Source: Ictalurus punctatus (taxonomy: Eukaryota > Chordata > Actinopteri > Siluriformes > Ictaluridae). Taken from it: a stretch of 64,000 bases of DNA. Where the stretch lies: the NCBI RefSeq assembly GCF_001660625.3, contig NC_030430.2, forward strand, positions 18,296,727-18,360,726, given 5' to 3'. This document shows positions 1 through 12,499 of the stretch, piece by piece. The position numbers were made by a program, and so were the translations under genes. Every line of letters starts with the position of its first letter. The first letter of the stretch is position 1. Below the pieces are notes generated by a model. It worked only from the letters and a program-made list of their open reading frames with translations. It was not told where the DNA came from and did not search any database.

Positions 1-40
1 ATAAGGGCATCTGCCAAATGCCACAAATGTAAATACAAAT
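1..40 (+). mobile_element. SINE tail
   Basis: ATAAGGGCATCTGCCAAATG followed by CCACAAATGTAAATA is the 3' end of the same SINE as at 62.16-62.37 kb; its head lies beyond the left edge. Confidence 0.75.
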
Positions 41-51
41 GCAGAGAGTGA

Positions 52-63
<12 letters not shown>

Positions 64-104
<41 letters not shown>
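64..104. repeat. (GA)n microsatellite
   Basis: About 20 uninterrupted GA units preceded by a short GT run. Confidence 0.95.
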
Positions 105-105
<1 letters not shown>

Positions 106-859
106 TTAAGGGAGAGCAAATCAATCCACACTAACAAATTAACATAGTTTATGGGAGGAAACCCAAGAACCCCGAGGAAACCAAAATTTTCACAGACAAC
201 AGCCCATTCTCAGTATCATACCAGTGACCCTTAAGCTGTCTGGCATCAACGATACCTACTGCACCACTATGTGAAAAGTGTCACACACTAATAAACCCAT
301 CTAGGCCCAGATGTACTATGCTGTTAAAGCTGGTTTCAAGTGTAATTAGGCTGCATTCTGTGCGAAAAACCTTGCATATTATGGCTAAAACTGGCAAGCC
401 CAATCATGCAATTTAAGCAGCATGCATGCAGCAACACACAAAATGTGTTTCTGCCCCGATACATTTACATTTTGAAGAGAATTGCAGTAACAGCAACAGT
501 AGGCAAAACGCAAAAGCCTGGTGGGACCACTACTTAATAAGTAGCCCTTATTTTCAATGCCCAGAAAGACCTGCCCACAGTCCTGCCCACTTAGATTCTA
601 CTGGCTCACAAGATCAAGGTTTGTGAATTCACATGTCAAAGTTCACATAGATAAAAGCAGCACAAAGCCAAAGTAACTGCTAGCAGAAGCAAATGTGCAT
701 CTTTTACATGTGATGTCCTTGCCCCTTCAGTGAACTGTCTTTCCTGCTGGGTGGTGTTTTTTTTTTTTTTTTTTTGCATTTGATTTCACCACAGCTTTAG
801 CTGAAAAGGTGAACTTGCCCAACATCAGTGCATGACCTCACTAAATTTCTTGTTGCTGA

Positions 860-975
860 ATGGCATAAATCCCCATAACAGCAAAGGCAGGATTCAATCT
901 GGAACTGAATGTTCAAAAAGCAAATATGGGTGTGATTGGCCAGGTGTCCACATACTTTTGGACATGTAGTGTATG
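860..975. mobile_element. Terminus of a mariner/Tc1-like element
   Basis: Around 938-972 the sequence CAGGTGTCCACATACTTTTGG matches in style the inverted repeat seen at both ends of the element at 24.75-25.28 kb (there as GGTCAAAAGTTTGTGGACACC). Only one end is recognisable, so this is a fragment. Confidence 0.45.
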
Positions 976-1790
976 TAGCTTGATGTAATTCACGATATAT
1001 TTTAAAAGACAGAAACTCTGAACTGCACATTGAACTTTGCAACTGTCACATAAGCACCATGAACATAATGCAAATATTTAATCAAATATTTATCAAATAA
1101 TTGGGATGCTGTTCAGTGCAAAATTGGGTTCTTAGACTAGATTAGATATGCACGAGCTTTCTTTTCCTGCTTTCCCTTCCAAGACCTTTGTAGAGATGTA
1201 ATGACTGTACCATGCCAGTATTTTATAAGGAAAATTGCTTATAGTGAATGTGGAACAGGTTGTGTTATGAAATAAGTTTATAAGACACCGTACATATCCA
1301 TGTTGAAAGCATCTGTGTTACTGCAGCCCCTTGTGGCATAGTGGAGTCAAAATACACTAAAACACACTAAGACACTATTAAAGCTGTACTCCAACTACTA
1401 CTTTTACGTGTATTTATTTGGCCAATATTATTTTCTAACGCACTCATTCTGCAAGTGAGGCAGAATTCAATCCAAAATAGACTCTCCAAAAACTCTCAAC
1501 CTTAAACAGACTTTATTTTCCATCTTACATCGATACAAAGTTTCCACATATATTTTACTGCAAACTAACATCGATCCATCCGTATGTGCACTCTCGCAAC
1601 AGCCATGGTCTGATCGCAGTAGTGAGAAACACACTGCTCTTAAGCACCTTAACCCATGCAAGCTGTTAGAAGTGTGAGGTATATCAGAGATTCTTGTAAA
1701 TCTACCACCTGTCAAGACACAAAGCCTAGTATTTAACCTGGCAGCTGCACATCACAGACATGTTCTTTGAAATCACCTGTTTACAGCCAT

Positions 1791-1925
1791 TAAGACACAG
1801 GTTTCCAACCCTGCTCCTAGAGTACGCTCTGTCCTGCTTTAACATATGCATGCTAGAGCAGAGAAAACATTAAAATGTACAGGACTGGAGCACTACAAGA
1901 GCAGGGCTGGAAACCTGTGTATTAA
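1791..1925. mobile_element. Short palindromic MITE
   Basis: The ends are inverted copies of each other: the left arm contains ACACAGGTTTCCAACCCTGC and the right arm contains GCAGGGCTGGAAACCTGTGT, separated by roughly 75 bases without coding potential. This is a miniature inverted-repeat element inside spen intron 1. The family was not determined. Confidence 0.65.
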
Positions 1926-2816
1926 GACATGACCAACTTGGCTGCACCTTTGACGACAGTGCATGCTCGATTGGGTCCTGTAGTCAGGTAAATGAATGAT
2001 AAAACGGTTGCTTATCTGAATAGACAAATAAATATAGCAGTTCATATACAGGCACAGCTCTGTGCACTGATGATGACTGCATTATAATCCAGCTCGCGCC
2101 CAGTTACAGACTCAAAACGGTTGCACACGGTTAACCCCAATCTTGAAGTCTAACTCTGTTATTACTAGTTGGTTAGACACTTAACCTGTCTGTCTGTCTG
2201 TCTCCATGCTGCCACAGCAGAAGCTGAACTAGCATAGCATGCTAAACATGCATTTTACTATTGCTGCACGCATTGCTGACTTTACCCGATTTGATTTGAC
2301 ACGTGAACTGGGAGGTAAACCACACCAAACGTTAGAAAGCTAACAAAAATATTATGCATACATGCTCTCTCACACTCTTTTGAGTAATTTAAAAAAAACC
2401 TTAGCTTGCTAGCTAACAGAGCGTGTTTGTAGCCAGTGTTATTGGTTTCTGTAATAGCTATTCATTTAGACATGGCGATTTGCTATTCCTGCTGACATTT
2501 TTGCTTGCTCAAGGCGCTAATTAGCTAGCTAACAGACGTTTGCGTCACTTAGGATTAAACTCGCCGGCTGTAAGTTTGTAATGCATTTAAGTTTCTTGGC
2601 TTGACCAAACAGAGCAGAAAAGGTAGGTATATAGAGTTGCAGAACACGTTTCAGCCTCTGAAGCGTTCTGCTGTGAATCTGCTGGGTTGTTGTTGGGTTT
2701 TTTTTCTCTCTCACACACATCACACCACAATGCCTTACAAACTGCACTGCATATGGTTTCGGATATGCACATATTAAATTCCCCCCCCCCCCAAAAAAAA
2801 ATGATAATCAACTCAC

Positions 2817-2899
2817 CGTTTGAAATGCTCGATAATTTTCTCCTCACGTACATTTTCAGGTAAATTCCCCACCCATAAGTGTCTGGTTTCCCGGACCAT
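2817..2899 (-). CDS. spen: SPEN (split ends / SHARP) first coding exon
   Basis: First coding exon of the large nuclear co-repressor SPEN, which in vertebrates binds RNA through N-terminal RRMs and recruits SMRT/NCoR-HDAC through a C-terminal SPOC domain. The minus strand reads from the ATG at 2899 for 27 complete codons, starting MVRETRHLWVGNLP, then two bases of a split Arg codon, and ends at a strong donor (AACG|GTGAGT). The peptide contains the LWVGNLP RNP2 motif of RRM1 and agrees residue for residue with the vertebrate SPEN start as I know it. The remaining exons are outside the window to the left. In human, SPEN also sits near TMEM82, which supports the call. Only the first half of RRM1 is visible here. 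Confidence 0.95.
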
Positions 2900-3200
2900 A
2901 CTGCGCGTTTTTGTGTCCCCCGATCATGCAGATGACTTTTTTGGGATTAAATCCGACCCGAGTGTGCTGTGTGAATGAGTTTGCAGAAGATGATGTTCAG
3001 AGCTGCGTCGTGAGCGTTTCCACTCTCCGCCTCTACACTACTACTGGAGCGGCTCTGCTCTTGGAAACTGAAGCTCGTGCGTGTGTGTGCGCTCTGTACT
3101 GTGCTGTGCTGCGCTGCGCTGCTCGTGAGGCGCGCGTGCTGAGGTGCTTGCACGAGGACGCGCACTCTTTGCAAGTGCGATGTTGCAGATAATAGGCTTA
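2900..3200 (-). promoter_or_regulatory. spen: spen 5'UTR / promoter, GC-rich
   Basis: The 300 bases upstream of the spen ATG are clearly richer in G+C and CpG than their AT-rich surroundings, with runs of GCGC and CGTGC near 3075-3180. This fits a CpG-island-type promoter and 5'UTR of a minus-strand gene. The open frames on both strands here are by-products of the base composition. The transcription start itself cannot be placed by eye. Confidence 0.5.
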
Positions 3201-5900
3201 ATAATGAGCTAATAATATTCCTACCCGTGCAATAGATTGTGTACCATACATCAAATATATTTCAAGTGTAACAGTGTCTAATATAGCTTTACTTTAGGCT
3301 ATAGGTTGTTGAATTTCGTAACAGGGCAGAGACAAAGAGCGATTTCTTTTAACCGTTGCGGATCTAGATGCAATACAGGAACTATTTATGATTTAAAAGT
3401 AGCTTAGTGCCACTGAATTTACTTTAGTGTAATATGATCAGTGAACATATTTAATATCTTTCTTAACCTGCCAGATTTTGTGTACAGAGCCCTTGTATAT
3501 GAATTAATACCGGGAACATTGAGGTGCATGCTTTGAAGCACTCGCTGATTTGTTTACACAGTCATTGTGTCATCGATTATAATACAATACGAAACGCTTT
3601 ATGATATATAAGGTACATGTTTACTCTGTGGTATCTGAAAGACGTTTTGCCTATAGTGTGTAGGTCAGCTCGTGCAAATAACACGGCTTTGAAAAGCACA
3701 ACATACGAAATGAACGAATAGTGCCTTGACTATATCAATATTTTTTGGCTTACTATGTGCTACAACCTGTAAAGGAAAAAAGACTTCAGCGACATATTGC
3801 AAATAAGATAACAGTACATATTTTTTAACTCTCTGATGTGAAACAGTGTTCACATTCCATCAAACAAGGGATAATGCATTATTTTGCCCCATGCCTGCAT
3901 AAATCTATTACTTTCACATAAACTCAACCTGCACAGTAAGGCTAGAAAATATAGGCTAGCTGACATTTTCAAACTGCGCACAAAAATCTCTGTACAAACA
4001 TTTGTCTAAAACAAGTTATAATATCAAATAATCTGTCTGAAATCAAACATAAGGTAGTGATCACACACGGAGCCAATCTGTTCTTAGTAAATATAACATC
4101 TGATACAATGCAGCACTTTTTTATTATCAGTCTGCCCCTGTAGTGATGACAGATTACCCTAAAATATGTTCAGTTCTAAACACGAAGGCAATACATGTGT
4201 TTCTGTGTCTGTAATAAGACCCTATTTCCCGAAATCGACGTTACTACTGACGTAAAGAACGCGTTTTTTTATTCAGTATTACAATTTGCAGTATTTTTTT
4301 TATTTGGACTGCATATTTTACCCACCAGTTTCAGCTAATATAACACAAACTGTGACCGATTTATAACACATGCTGCTGTTGAAGAAAGCAAGATCACTGA
4401 ATTTGACAGCCCAGAAAAGCAATGAGCCGAAACACGCATGCGTCAAAATGCGGCAAATCCAAAGACTGCAGTGGATACTTTGCGCATGCGCAAAGCACGC
4501 CCACATCGGGACTTGACAAAGAGCAATTACCATTCTGCAGTGCAGAGTGGCGGAAATTTCTGGAAAACATTTGCGGGATGTGAAATTGCGTCGTTCGTTA
4601 GAGAAGGCAAGCCATAAACACAAAATCTGCAGATTACAGGACTGTATTGAGGATTATGTGGATCTACAAAAGTCCTCGAAGGAAGAGAAATAAAGCAGTA
4701 GTCTACTTTATTGAACACGATGCTTTTGGGATTGGAAAACATCTTTTTGGGCTACTTTGGAAATACAAATTTGTTTACTGCTGTTCTGTGAAGTAGGGGA
4801 CAAATAATCCAACAACAACAATAAAACTTGGTTTGGATTGCATTGCTGATAACACTCCCCTACAGTCGGAATAACTACGGATTGAAAAAAAAATGTTTTA
4901 TTCATGGGTTAGATTTAGGAATGCCAAAAGTTGGAAGAGTGTCGGAATAGCATCAAAGTTTTAGGCCAATAACCAGTTTACATGTTATATCCTAACGTGG
5001 ACTTGAACGTAAAACATTGGTTCTCCGTTGTTCCGTTTAGTCCCTGTCTCTTCTTCCTCTTTTTTTTAGTATTATTATTTTAAATATCTTAATCAGTGCA
5101 GATTATAGCGAAGGGCATATCTAGAGGCAGGTGCTGTTTCCACAATATTGCTATTTGTTTCATGGTAGTCTGCTCGCTATCAGAGTGACTTATTGTCCGA
5201 GAAAACTGAACAATCCCAGTTATCTGAAAGATGACGCCATTTTGAACAAGGTCTCACGCGCCGTTCATGACAACAGAACAATTAGCTTCAGACAGCAGCG
5301 GCCATTTTGTGTTTACAAAAAAAAATTGTCTTGTGTTATGTTTATTAGGATGAAAAGATAACGACGTTTTAATACTAATGTTACATCTTTAATTATATTA
5401 TTTGCGCACAGATACGTCCGTTTCAGATAATAAATCCTGTTAGCTAACTCGGCGCAGTGAAGTCACATTGTTAGGGTTTCCCTCTATGGGATTTTGCCTT
5501 TTAAGGAAAAAGCGGTTAGGCCTGTGAAAATCAAATGGGTTGTGTCCCCCCCCGCGCTTATTAAACGAGTCTGTGTTTTCTTCCCATCATATTTGTCCAG
5601 TGTTATCAAACTTGATTAAAGGGAAGCTACATAAAAATAAACTTTTTGCTAATGTACTTTTATAAAGGGAACATATGCCTGTATTTAGTTGCTTTAGCTC
5701 AATATAGACATAATACAACGTGAAGTTTGTGTTCAGCTATTTAAATAAAGGTCTTGATAAATTGTTTGCCATGTTGTAATATGAAGAACATTTAATAAAA
5801 TATTGTACATTATGAAACTCTTCTACAGTGGGCTTCCCCCCAATATTTCTTTAAAAGATAATTATGTGGTTTCACACTAATGGTTTCATCAGTCCTGCAT
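3201..5900. other. Intergenic spacer, spen to tmem82
   Basis: No open frame here has a recognisable product or splice structure. Noteworthy content is the NRF1-like palindrome cluster (about 4430-4500) and two YY1-like motifs (about 5230-5310), described separately. The rest is AT-rich unique-looking DNA. Confidence 0.5.
4430..4500. promoter_or_regulatory. NRF1-like palindrome cluster, orphan
   Basis: A perfect TGCGCATGCGCA palindrome (about 4481-4492) matches the NRF1 consensus, and a second CGCATGCG core lies about 45 bases before it. Such sites are typical of CpG promoters, but no gene could be attached to this one; spen starts 1.5 kb away, reading leftwards. Confidence 0.35.
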
Positions 5901-5902
5901 AT

Positions 5903-5908
5903 TTTATT
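5903..5908 (-). terminator. tmem82: Candidate tmem82 poly(A) signal
   Basis: AATAAA on the minus strand, about 430 bases after the tmem82 stop. It is the first canonical hexamer I noticed downstream; its use is inferred. Confidence 0.3.
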
Positions 5909-6339
5909 GATTCTATTTTTGATTTCTGAAATAAATATCAAATTGTTTATCCTTTTTATATTCAAATCTGAAATATTGATGTGCCAAAAATCAGTTCATC
6001 TGTCATATACACACAGGACCATGTCGGCCATTTTACAAACCATAAATGATCTGTTGACCTGCTGCTATTACATTAGTATATCACATTAGAGTCTACACTG
6101 GAAAATCTTGTTTTCCTGAAAATCATTCTCTCCTGTTCTAATCGCTTCTGGCAGTCTCTTTTTTGTCTTCCCATTTAACATTTTATGCCTCAGTCATATT
6201 TGTCTGATTTCTTTGGTCTTCTCTGGTCTCCATTTTTCGTCACAAATCGTCTGGGAACATCTGCAGCATCCTGCATGAATAGATATGCAAGGTGTATAAA
6301 TATTTACACAACTTCATACATGTGTAGGCTAGGTCGAGG

Positions 6340-9153
6340 TTAATTCCCATTTACCTTAGAGGTGCTATTCAGTAGTTCCTGAGCTGGTAGCAGACAGGCA
6401 GCTTCCCCAATGAAGCACAGTAGGATGTGGAGTACATCTTCCCACCTTCCCACAGTAAGCATCAATAATAATAGGCCTCCAAGGCGCACCATCACTGTAT
6501 TCAGAAGAGCCTGTCCGATAGGCTGCCGATGCTGCTCCTCTGAAATAAAGTAAGTGTAGGTTTGTTGTGTATTCATGTTTTACACCTGAAACAATACACA
6601 GCCTAGTCAACCTATCTGCTGAAATCTTAACAAAGGTACCATAAATAGAGGAAGGTTGGGATAATTTAAATCCAATGTAAATATCCGCTATCTGTACAAT
6701 GTACAGTTTGGCAGAGAAATCACTTTATCTACATTGTGCTTACTGCAGAGTGCACATGCATTTCTTGAAATTTGCGCCCCTTGTGTTGCAAGTGTCTATT
6801 TGTGTGATATACTTGATTATGCACATATAAGTTGTGAGGTGTGGTGAATTTGCTAAATTGCCTGACAAATACAATGGAAGGCCCCATGTCTCACCATGCA
6901 TATAGACAACAAGTAAGGTGTAGCAGATTGTGAGTGGTGTCCAGAACCTCAAGGCCTCAGTAGTTGACAGAAAGTGCTGGTTGATGCTCGATATGGCAGC
7001 AAATCCAGCCACACAAAATGTTAGAATCAAGGCACTGCAAAGAAAAGGCAATATAGATGTGCCAGACGTCAGGAGGCCAATACAGACCCCACAGTACCGC
7101 TGGGTGCTGTGTATTGGGTACATTGTCTTTACGTGGTGCCATAATCTGGAACACTGGCTGGCCAAAAACCAGCTCAGTGCTGCAGCAAGGAGGAAATTTA
7201 GCCAAGCTTGTGTTGCCCCCTCATGGAGAAAATAAAGACTGCAGTTTAATGCACAGCCCAAAGAGAACTGGCACTGCACTAGCAGCTGTAACAAAGTATC
7301 ACTCAGTGGGTCCTAGAACAAAAGGGAAAACATGCTGTTTTTGATCTAATATACAATAAAGCATTGATATTATCAGCAGCTGAGTAAATCATTTTTATCT
7401 TACTGATGAGGCTGTGAAGCGTGATGAAATTGCTCGAAGAGAGAACTCAAGAACCACTAATGCTGCAACTCTTGAACCCACAAAGGCTAGAGTCACTGTC
7501 AGGATCCAGAACTGGATTCTGTCTGTTAGACCACCAATATGAGTGCGCTTGTTCGTTATGTCATCTTTGCTGTCTGCTGTACTTTAGAAGCAAGAAAAAA
7601 ATTATTAGAACAAGAATGAAACAAAGTGTTTTGTTTCATAATCAGCATGTCCATATAATGAAGTTTATATATAGACATCTATTTGTATACTAATTTGCAT
7701 AGTTTGTTCTCCAGAAAAAAAATCCACTAGAAGATAAAAAAATTATTTTGAAATGGTCAAGTGAGCATCACATGAAACACTCTCTTCCAGTTAAAACAAT
7801 CTTAAATATAGTATGCTTTTGGGAAATTGGGCCCAGATTTTGTTTGCTGCAGAAAATGCAGCGGTCATAGCAGAGTTAAGACTCTTACCTCTGTGCTTCA
7901 ACGAATAAATGAACCCTTAAAAGGATGGAAAGCACTGAGATCCCACATGCTCCTACAAGCCCTGTCATTAATAGCATCAGAAACATAAGTGAGTAACAGC
8001 ACCAAATGCAAACATAAAGGGCAAACGTGTACTTTTCATTAGTTTGATGCCCTAAAATAACTTAAATAAAGTCAAATCTGATTATATTGCAAAACATTTC
8101 TTTTAAGTACAGTATGTTCCAGAGCTATTGAAGTCTCAGGTAATAATAAGCAAATAAGCCCCAGTGTCACTGTTGATCCACCTACCCCCCCCCCCCCCCC
8201 CCCCCCCCGCCCCAAGCAGTCTGTGAGACACAAACTAAATATTGATGGTTAGAGGATACAGTTAAAAGAGACAAAAAAATTTTTTTTTTTTTTTTTACCA
8301 TAATCAAACGGAATCAAATGTGGAAAAAAACAACAACAGCTAAACAGCTGAAAAAAATTATATTAAGGTAATATGTAATATATTTAAAATATGAAAAAAG
8401 CAGCATGAATATGCCTGAAAATCAGGAGTGTGGTATTGGAAGAATTGTTTATGTTTAGTGTAGAATCACAGGTCAGCTTGTCAAAACCAAATGTGCAATT
8501 TAGAAAACACCATGTGACCACAGCACAAAGTAAGCTGATAGATATATGAGGATAGTCGGCTGTTTTGCCCTCAAAGGACCAAAAGTGATTGCATCATTGT
8601 CATCATGGACCCAACGGAGCCTAAAATTCAGTAATATATGAAATGTTCACAAGTACAATGATCCAAATCATTACTCCACACAATATAAGTCTCAAATGAC
8701 AAAATCTGACTTTTGAAGTTGCACCAGCTAATCCCTTCACCAAAACCCTAATGGAATCCTCTGGGGAAAACTAAGTGAGAGGTGAAGTAATAGATTAGTT
8801 TTTTGAGGAATATGGATAGATCTAGGTAAAATGGAAATAAAATACAAAATTCAAGGGTGCTGCTATTTTTTGGCAAGTGATATTACAGATGACTTCTTCT
8901 AAGTAAGTATGAATGTTGAGAGTATAAGACGTCTGTTCAAAAATGACATGTACATGTTATTCAGCATCTTTTGTTCATTTTAAAGTACAATAATTCTGGA
9001 AAACACTGTAATGCCAGCTTTAGCTACTGTGGAAAAACGATAACATCATTTGGATAATTTCTGTAGTTTACTGTTATTATGAATGCAAAGTGCCCATAAA
9101 ATATTTTTATCTAATTTCTATTAATGTTCTTTTAATGTTTTGCATAGTATTGT

Positions 9154-9248
<95 letters not shown>

Positions 9249-10058
9249 GTACTGTGCAAAAGTACAGTATACATTATATGGGCACCCTATTTTTTTTTTG
9301 TACAAACTTTGTTATAGATTTTTATTTTACGACTTCTCCATTATCGAGTCAGTACAAAAACATTTTAGGCTTCTAAGACTAGTTTTCCAGCACAAAATTA
9401 AACGTTAGAAGAAGAATGTTTGTATGTCAATAAAGAAAGTAGCATATTATATTAGAGACCACTTTTCAGATAAAGACATAATGATGACTGCTGGATTTTG
9501 CTGCAAAAATAAGAAACAAGTGCGACAGTCCAAGTCTCCAGAAGAACCGTGGCTGGTTCTGCAAGATGCTCATTTCCTTATAAAACTGCACCAATGGTAC
9601 CTGAGACTACTAATTCGTTTATTTTCAGCAAAGGGTTGTCACACCAAATATTGACTTAGTTTCATTTATTACCGTTTACTGCTCTTTATAGTATTTTTTT
9701 TTTATGTAGAAACATTTAATTTCATTATTTTTGAAGGCATCTTTGCGCTACAGCATTTCTGTACATGTGCTTAAGACTTTTGCACAGTACTGTCTTATTA
9801 AAAGAATAAATTCAAATGGTAAGTTCCTATCAATATTTTTAAACCTTTATCAGTTTAAAATTTATTAAAATAATTAACTCCTCCACATATTATTCAGTAT
9901 TTTAAAGTGTTTAAAAAAGAATATGCACCTTAACAAATCAAAGATTCAACAAAATTAAATTCAGCACCCTCACCTTGTAAAATACAGTCTAGAGGATTTG
10001 CATCAGGTATTAGCCAAGTGGGTAAACTTGGTACAAACCAGGAAATGAAGGACAACAT
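6340..10058 (-). CDS. tmem82: TMEM82, complete five-exon CDS
   Basis: Transmembrane protein 82, a multi-pass membrane protein of unknown biochemical role. Coding exons (minus): 10058-9974, 7961-7889, 7581-7404, 7312-6895, 6539-6340; phases agree throughout and give 317 aa (human about 343). The start matches the human pattern: MLSFISWFVPSLPTWL, then a split Gly joining LVGACG. Diagnostic stretches are GSRVAALVVLEFSLRA, QRYCGVC, EALRFWTPLTICYTLLVVYM and LLMLTVGRW, all near-identical to human TMEM82. Hydrophobic segments recur along the whole chain. Exon 4 uses the acceptor after a TTTTGTTCTAG tract, and exon 3 the one after TTGCTTCTAAAG; other acceptors break the frame. The last exon has a possible donor (AAG|GTAAAT) just before the stop at 6340, so a longer C-terminus by splicing is possible. 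TMEM82 neighbours SPEN in human as well. Confidence 0.93.
8185..8208. repeat. Poly(C) tract
   Basis: 24 consecutive C residues, interrupted by one G and then continued by three more C. Confidence 0.95.
9157..9248. repeat. (TA)n-(CA)n compound microsatellite
   Basis: About 70 bases of alternating TA with one TG interruption, followed directly by about ten CA units. Open frames across it are artefacts. Confidence 0.95.
9247..9795. mobile_element. Tc1-type non-autonomous element (about 550 bp)
   Basis: It starts with ACAGTACTGTGCAAAAGT and ends with the inverse, ACTTTTGCACAGTACTGT, flanked by TA. The interior has a 76-codon open frame (9424-9654) that I do not regard as a gene: the element resembles a family repeated in many fish genomes and has no transposase motif. 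It sits directly beside the TA/CA microsatellite. Confidence 0.8.
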
Positions 10059-10072
10059 TTCACTTTACCCTG

Positions 10073-10310
10073 TCTGTGCAAAAATCAGTTTATGAATTCA
10101 GTATGAGTCAGAGTGCCTTTACAGTAATTTATCTGCAGTTAAATTCAAACTTCAAAGAAATAACATAAATGTTTTACTTACCTTATAGATATATTGTTGT
10201 GTTGTTGAAATTCTTTCCTGTTTAAAACCATTATCTGTAGCTGGTGTGCTAGCAGTCAGTCAGATAAGCACTGTCTCAAAGGTCATTTGTGAGTTCGCCA
10301 TCGCTTATGC
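10073..10310 (-). other. tmem82: tmem82 non-coding 5' exon and intron (predicted)
   Basis: The sequence before the tmem82 ATG shows an acceptor (TTTTTGCACAG, exon from 10073). About 110 bases upstream is an ideal donor (AAG|GTAAGT, exon end 10182). A non-coding first exon ending at 10182 is therefore likely, with its start somewhere near 10.3 kb. It contains short upstream ATGs. This is inferred from splice signals only. Confidence 0.5.
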
Positions 10311-10884
10311 AATCATCAAGCCCTCCCAAAGAAAGGAATAAGCTATTTATCTGTGTTAGTCATCATTGCTAGCTGAAATGACACATGTTGGTAAAATGTT
10401 TGTCTAATGATTGTGGGAATGAGTTTCACTGAGTAAGACTATCACTATTTCTAATGCTTATCTTTCTATTAGCCCTGACAGAAAGAGCTGACACAATGAT
10501 CAGTTTAATTGCAAGGGCATTAAAATGCTGAATTAAAGTTTTAAGTTCAGAAAGCATGTATTACTAGTACATAGTATATAAATGGAATCATGTCTAACCT
10601 GTTTTCTATAACATATCTCAATCATTTTCCATTCAAAAAATCTAATATCTTAGCAGGTATGGTGGGATATATCTATATTTGTCACACCAAGTTTGAAGAA
10701 CTCATGATGAATGACAAATCATACTGTTCATTTGCAAAAAAAAAAAAAAAAAAAATGTTTTGGTCTGCTAACTGATATTTTATCCCAGTTACATAAAAAA
10801 AAAAAACAAAAAAAAAAAACGCTAACGCTAAGATCTATATCTCAAAGGCCTAGCCAATATACCCAAGAATGTTTCCTTATGTAT

Positions 10885-10886
<2 letters not shown>

Positions 10887-10950
<64 letters not shown>
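10887..10950. repeat. (GT)n microsatellite
   Basis: About 32 uninterrupted GT units. Confidence 0.95.
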
Positions 10951-10953
<3 letters not shown>

Positions 10954-12439
10954 TTGGTCTTAAACGTTATAAGAATGTAATGGTCACTGAATATAATATC
11001 CCTTTCCTTTGTTTTAACTTTGTCAGGGTGCTGGGTTACATGAAATCTTTTAGCCGTACCTCTGACAGAATCTTGCTAGATCGAATAACAAAAACAGGTC
11101 ACTACTGCAAATAATTGGGTGAATATGCTGTCTAACTGCATTACTAAGAAAGTGGCAAAGACAAAGGCATATGATCTTTTGTTACGCACCGAAACACCGT
11201 TTCCTAAAACTCCACAATGGGCATTAAAAAAGTTTTAATAGAGTACATGAGAAGTCTTAATGAACCATGGCAACAACCATATCATTCATAGCTCTTTTTT
11301 TAGGGAATAAACTTGCCCTAGTTAAAATACATATAGTGCAGAGAAAGACAAAACACACACCCTAAGGACAAGCCCAAGACAAGTTTTAAATACTGGGGGG
11401 GAAAACATCTCTGTTCAAAAATATCTGAGCCATTTGCTGGCCTATGTTGGTGCACTAGTTAAAACACCATAGAAGATAAATAAGCACAGATCTGCCAAAG
11501 CTACACACAAAGAGTGAGCAGAAGTACTGCTTTGAAAGGATTACAAAGGAATCATATGTCACATGCATATACTAATGACAATACCATCTACACTGCTCAA
11601 TGATATTAGAGTCGGTTGACTCTATGTGAGCACTGTTGAATGCTCAAATCTGATTGGTCAGGTGTGCATAATTTCATATAACAGCACAGTTCAGACAGTA
11701 GTTGCAGACAGTAGTAGCTGTAACATGAACAGTAGTTTAATGTTAATACACTTCTTCCAGGTTGTAAACAGATCTGTAGGGCAGATGATCAGTGTAATCT
11801 CAGACTAACGATAAATTGGTTTTAAAAACATGTTCTTTAACAAAGTAAAACCTATACTCGATGTGTTTTTTTTGTTAGGAGTCTTTTTTATTTAACATTG
11901 ATGGAAGGAGTCATGATTGTATGCACTTTATATAAATCACAGTGCTTTGAGAAGATTATCAATGCATAAAAGTCTTGGTGGAGTTCTGGAGTTTAGCGGC
12001 ACTACGCTTGTACGTTTTGTCGTATCACACCATGTCGTGTTAGTCCTTACATAATGTAATGTTTTCTCATTACAACAAGATGTTATTACAAGAAAAACAT
12101 CTTATTTTAATGACATCATGAAAACAAAACATTGTAGCACAGTTTAGAATCATAAACAATGTTTATCCAGCTGCTGAAATTTTATGGAAAAGGTTCTATT
12201 TTTAAGTAAATCTTTGTGGATTCTGTTTTACTGATTTTGCTACAAGCTTATGAGTAAGCATATGTACACTAACTATAGATATATGTGATATAATTGTGTG
12301 GTCATTGGGTATTATGTAATGTGAATATGACAAAAAAAATCTTGAATCTTGAGATATATTTATGTGCATATCTCATAGTGTATATGTTTTCATATTCAAG
12401 TTACTGTTCCCTACTTGAGTTTGTCAATTGAAATTGTTC

Positions 12440-12440
<1 letters not shown>

Positions 12441-12499
<59 letters not shown>

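Larger units (their letters stand above)
1..2816 (-). other. spen: spen intron 1 (part), repeats only
   Basis: This stretch lies downstream of the spen exon 1 donor and so is intron 1 of spen, continuing off the left edge. I see no further spen exon in it: the continuation of the first RRM is absent on the minus strand. It contains a SINE tail (about 1-40), a GA microsatellite, fragments of interspersed repeats, the end of a mariner-like element near 938-972 and a small palindromic MITE near 1791-1925. The intron assignment is inferred from the donor at 2816/2815. Confidence 0.7.
7962..9973 (-). other. tmem82: tmem82 intron 1 with repeats
   Basis: Intron between coding exons 1 and 2. It holds a 24-base poly(C) run (8185-8208), a poly(T) run (about 8278-8296), a TA/CA microsatellite (about 9157-9248) and a Tc1-type MITE (9247-9795). 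No exon-like sequence was seen apart from an open but unlikely in-frame extension just upstream of exon 2. Confidence 0.75.

Noticed and set aside
6930..7344. Plus-strand open frames of 95-101 codons
   Set aside because: They are shadows of tmem82 exon 4 on the minus strand.
9090..9376. Open frames with repeated Tyr/Ile and Thr/His
   Set aside because: They are translations of the TA/CA microsatellite.
10200..10330. tmem82 start at the ATG near 10.30 kb
   Set aside because: That frame stops after 13 codons; the ATG at 10058 gives the conserved N-terminus and correct phase.
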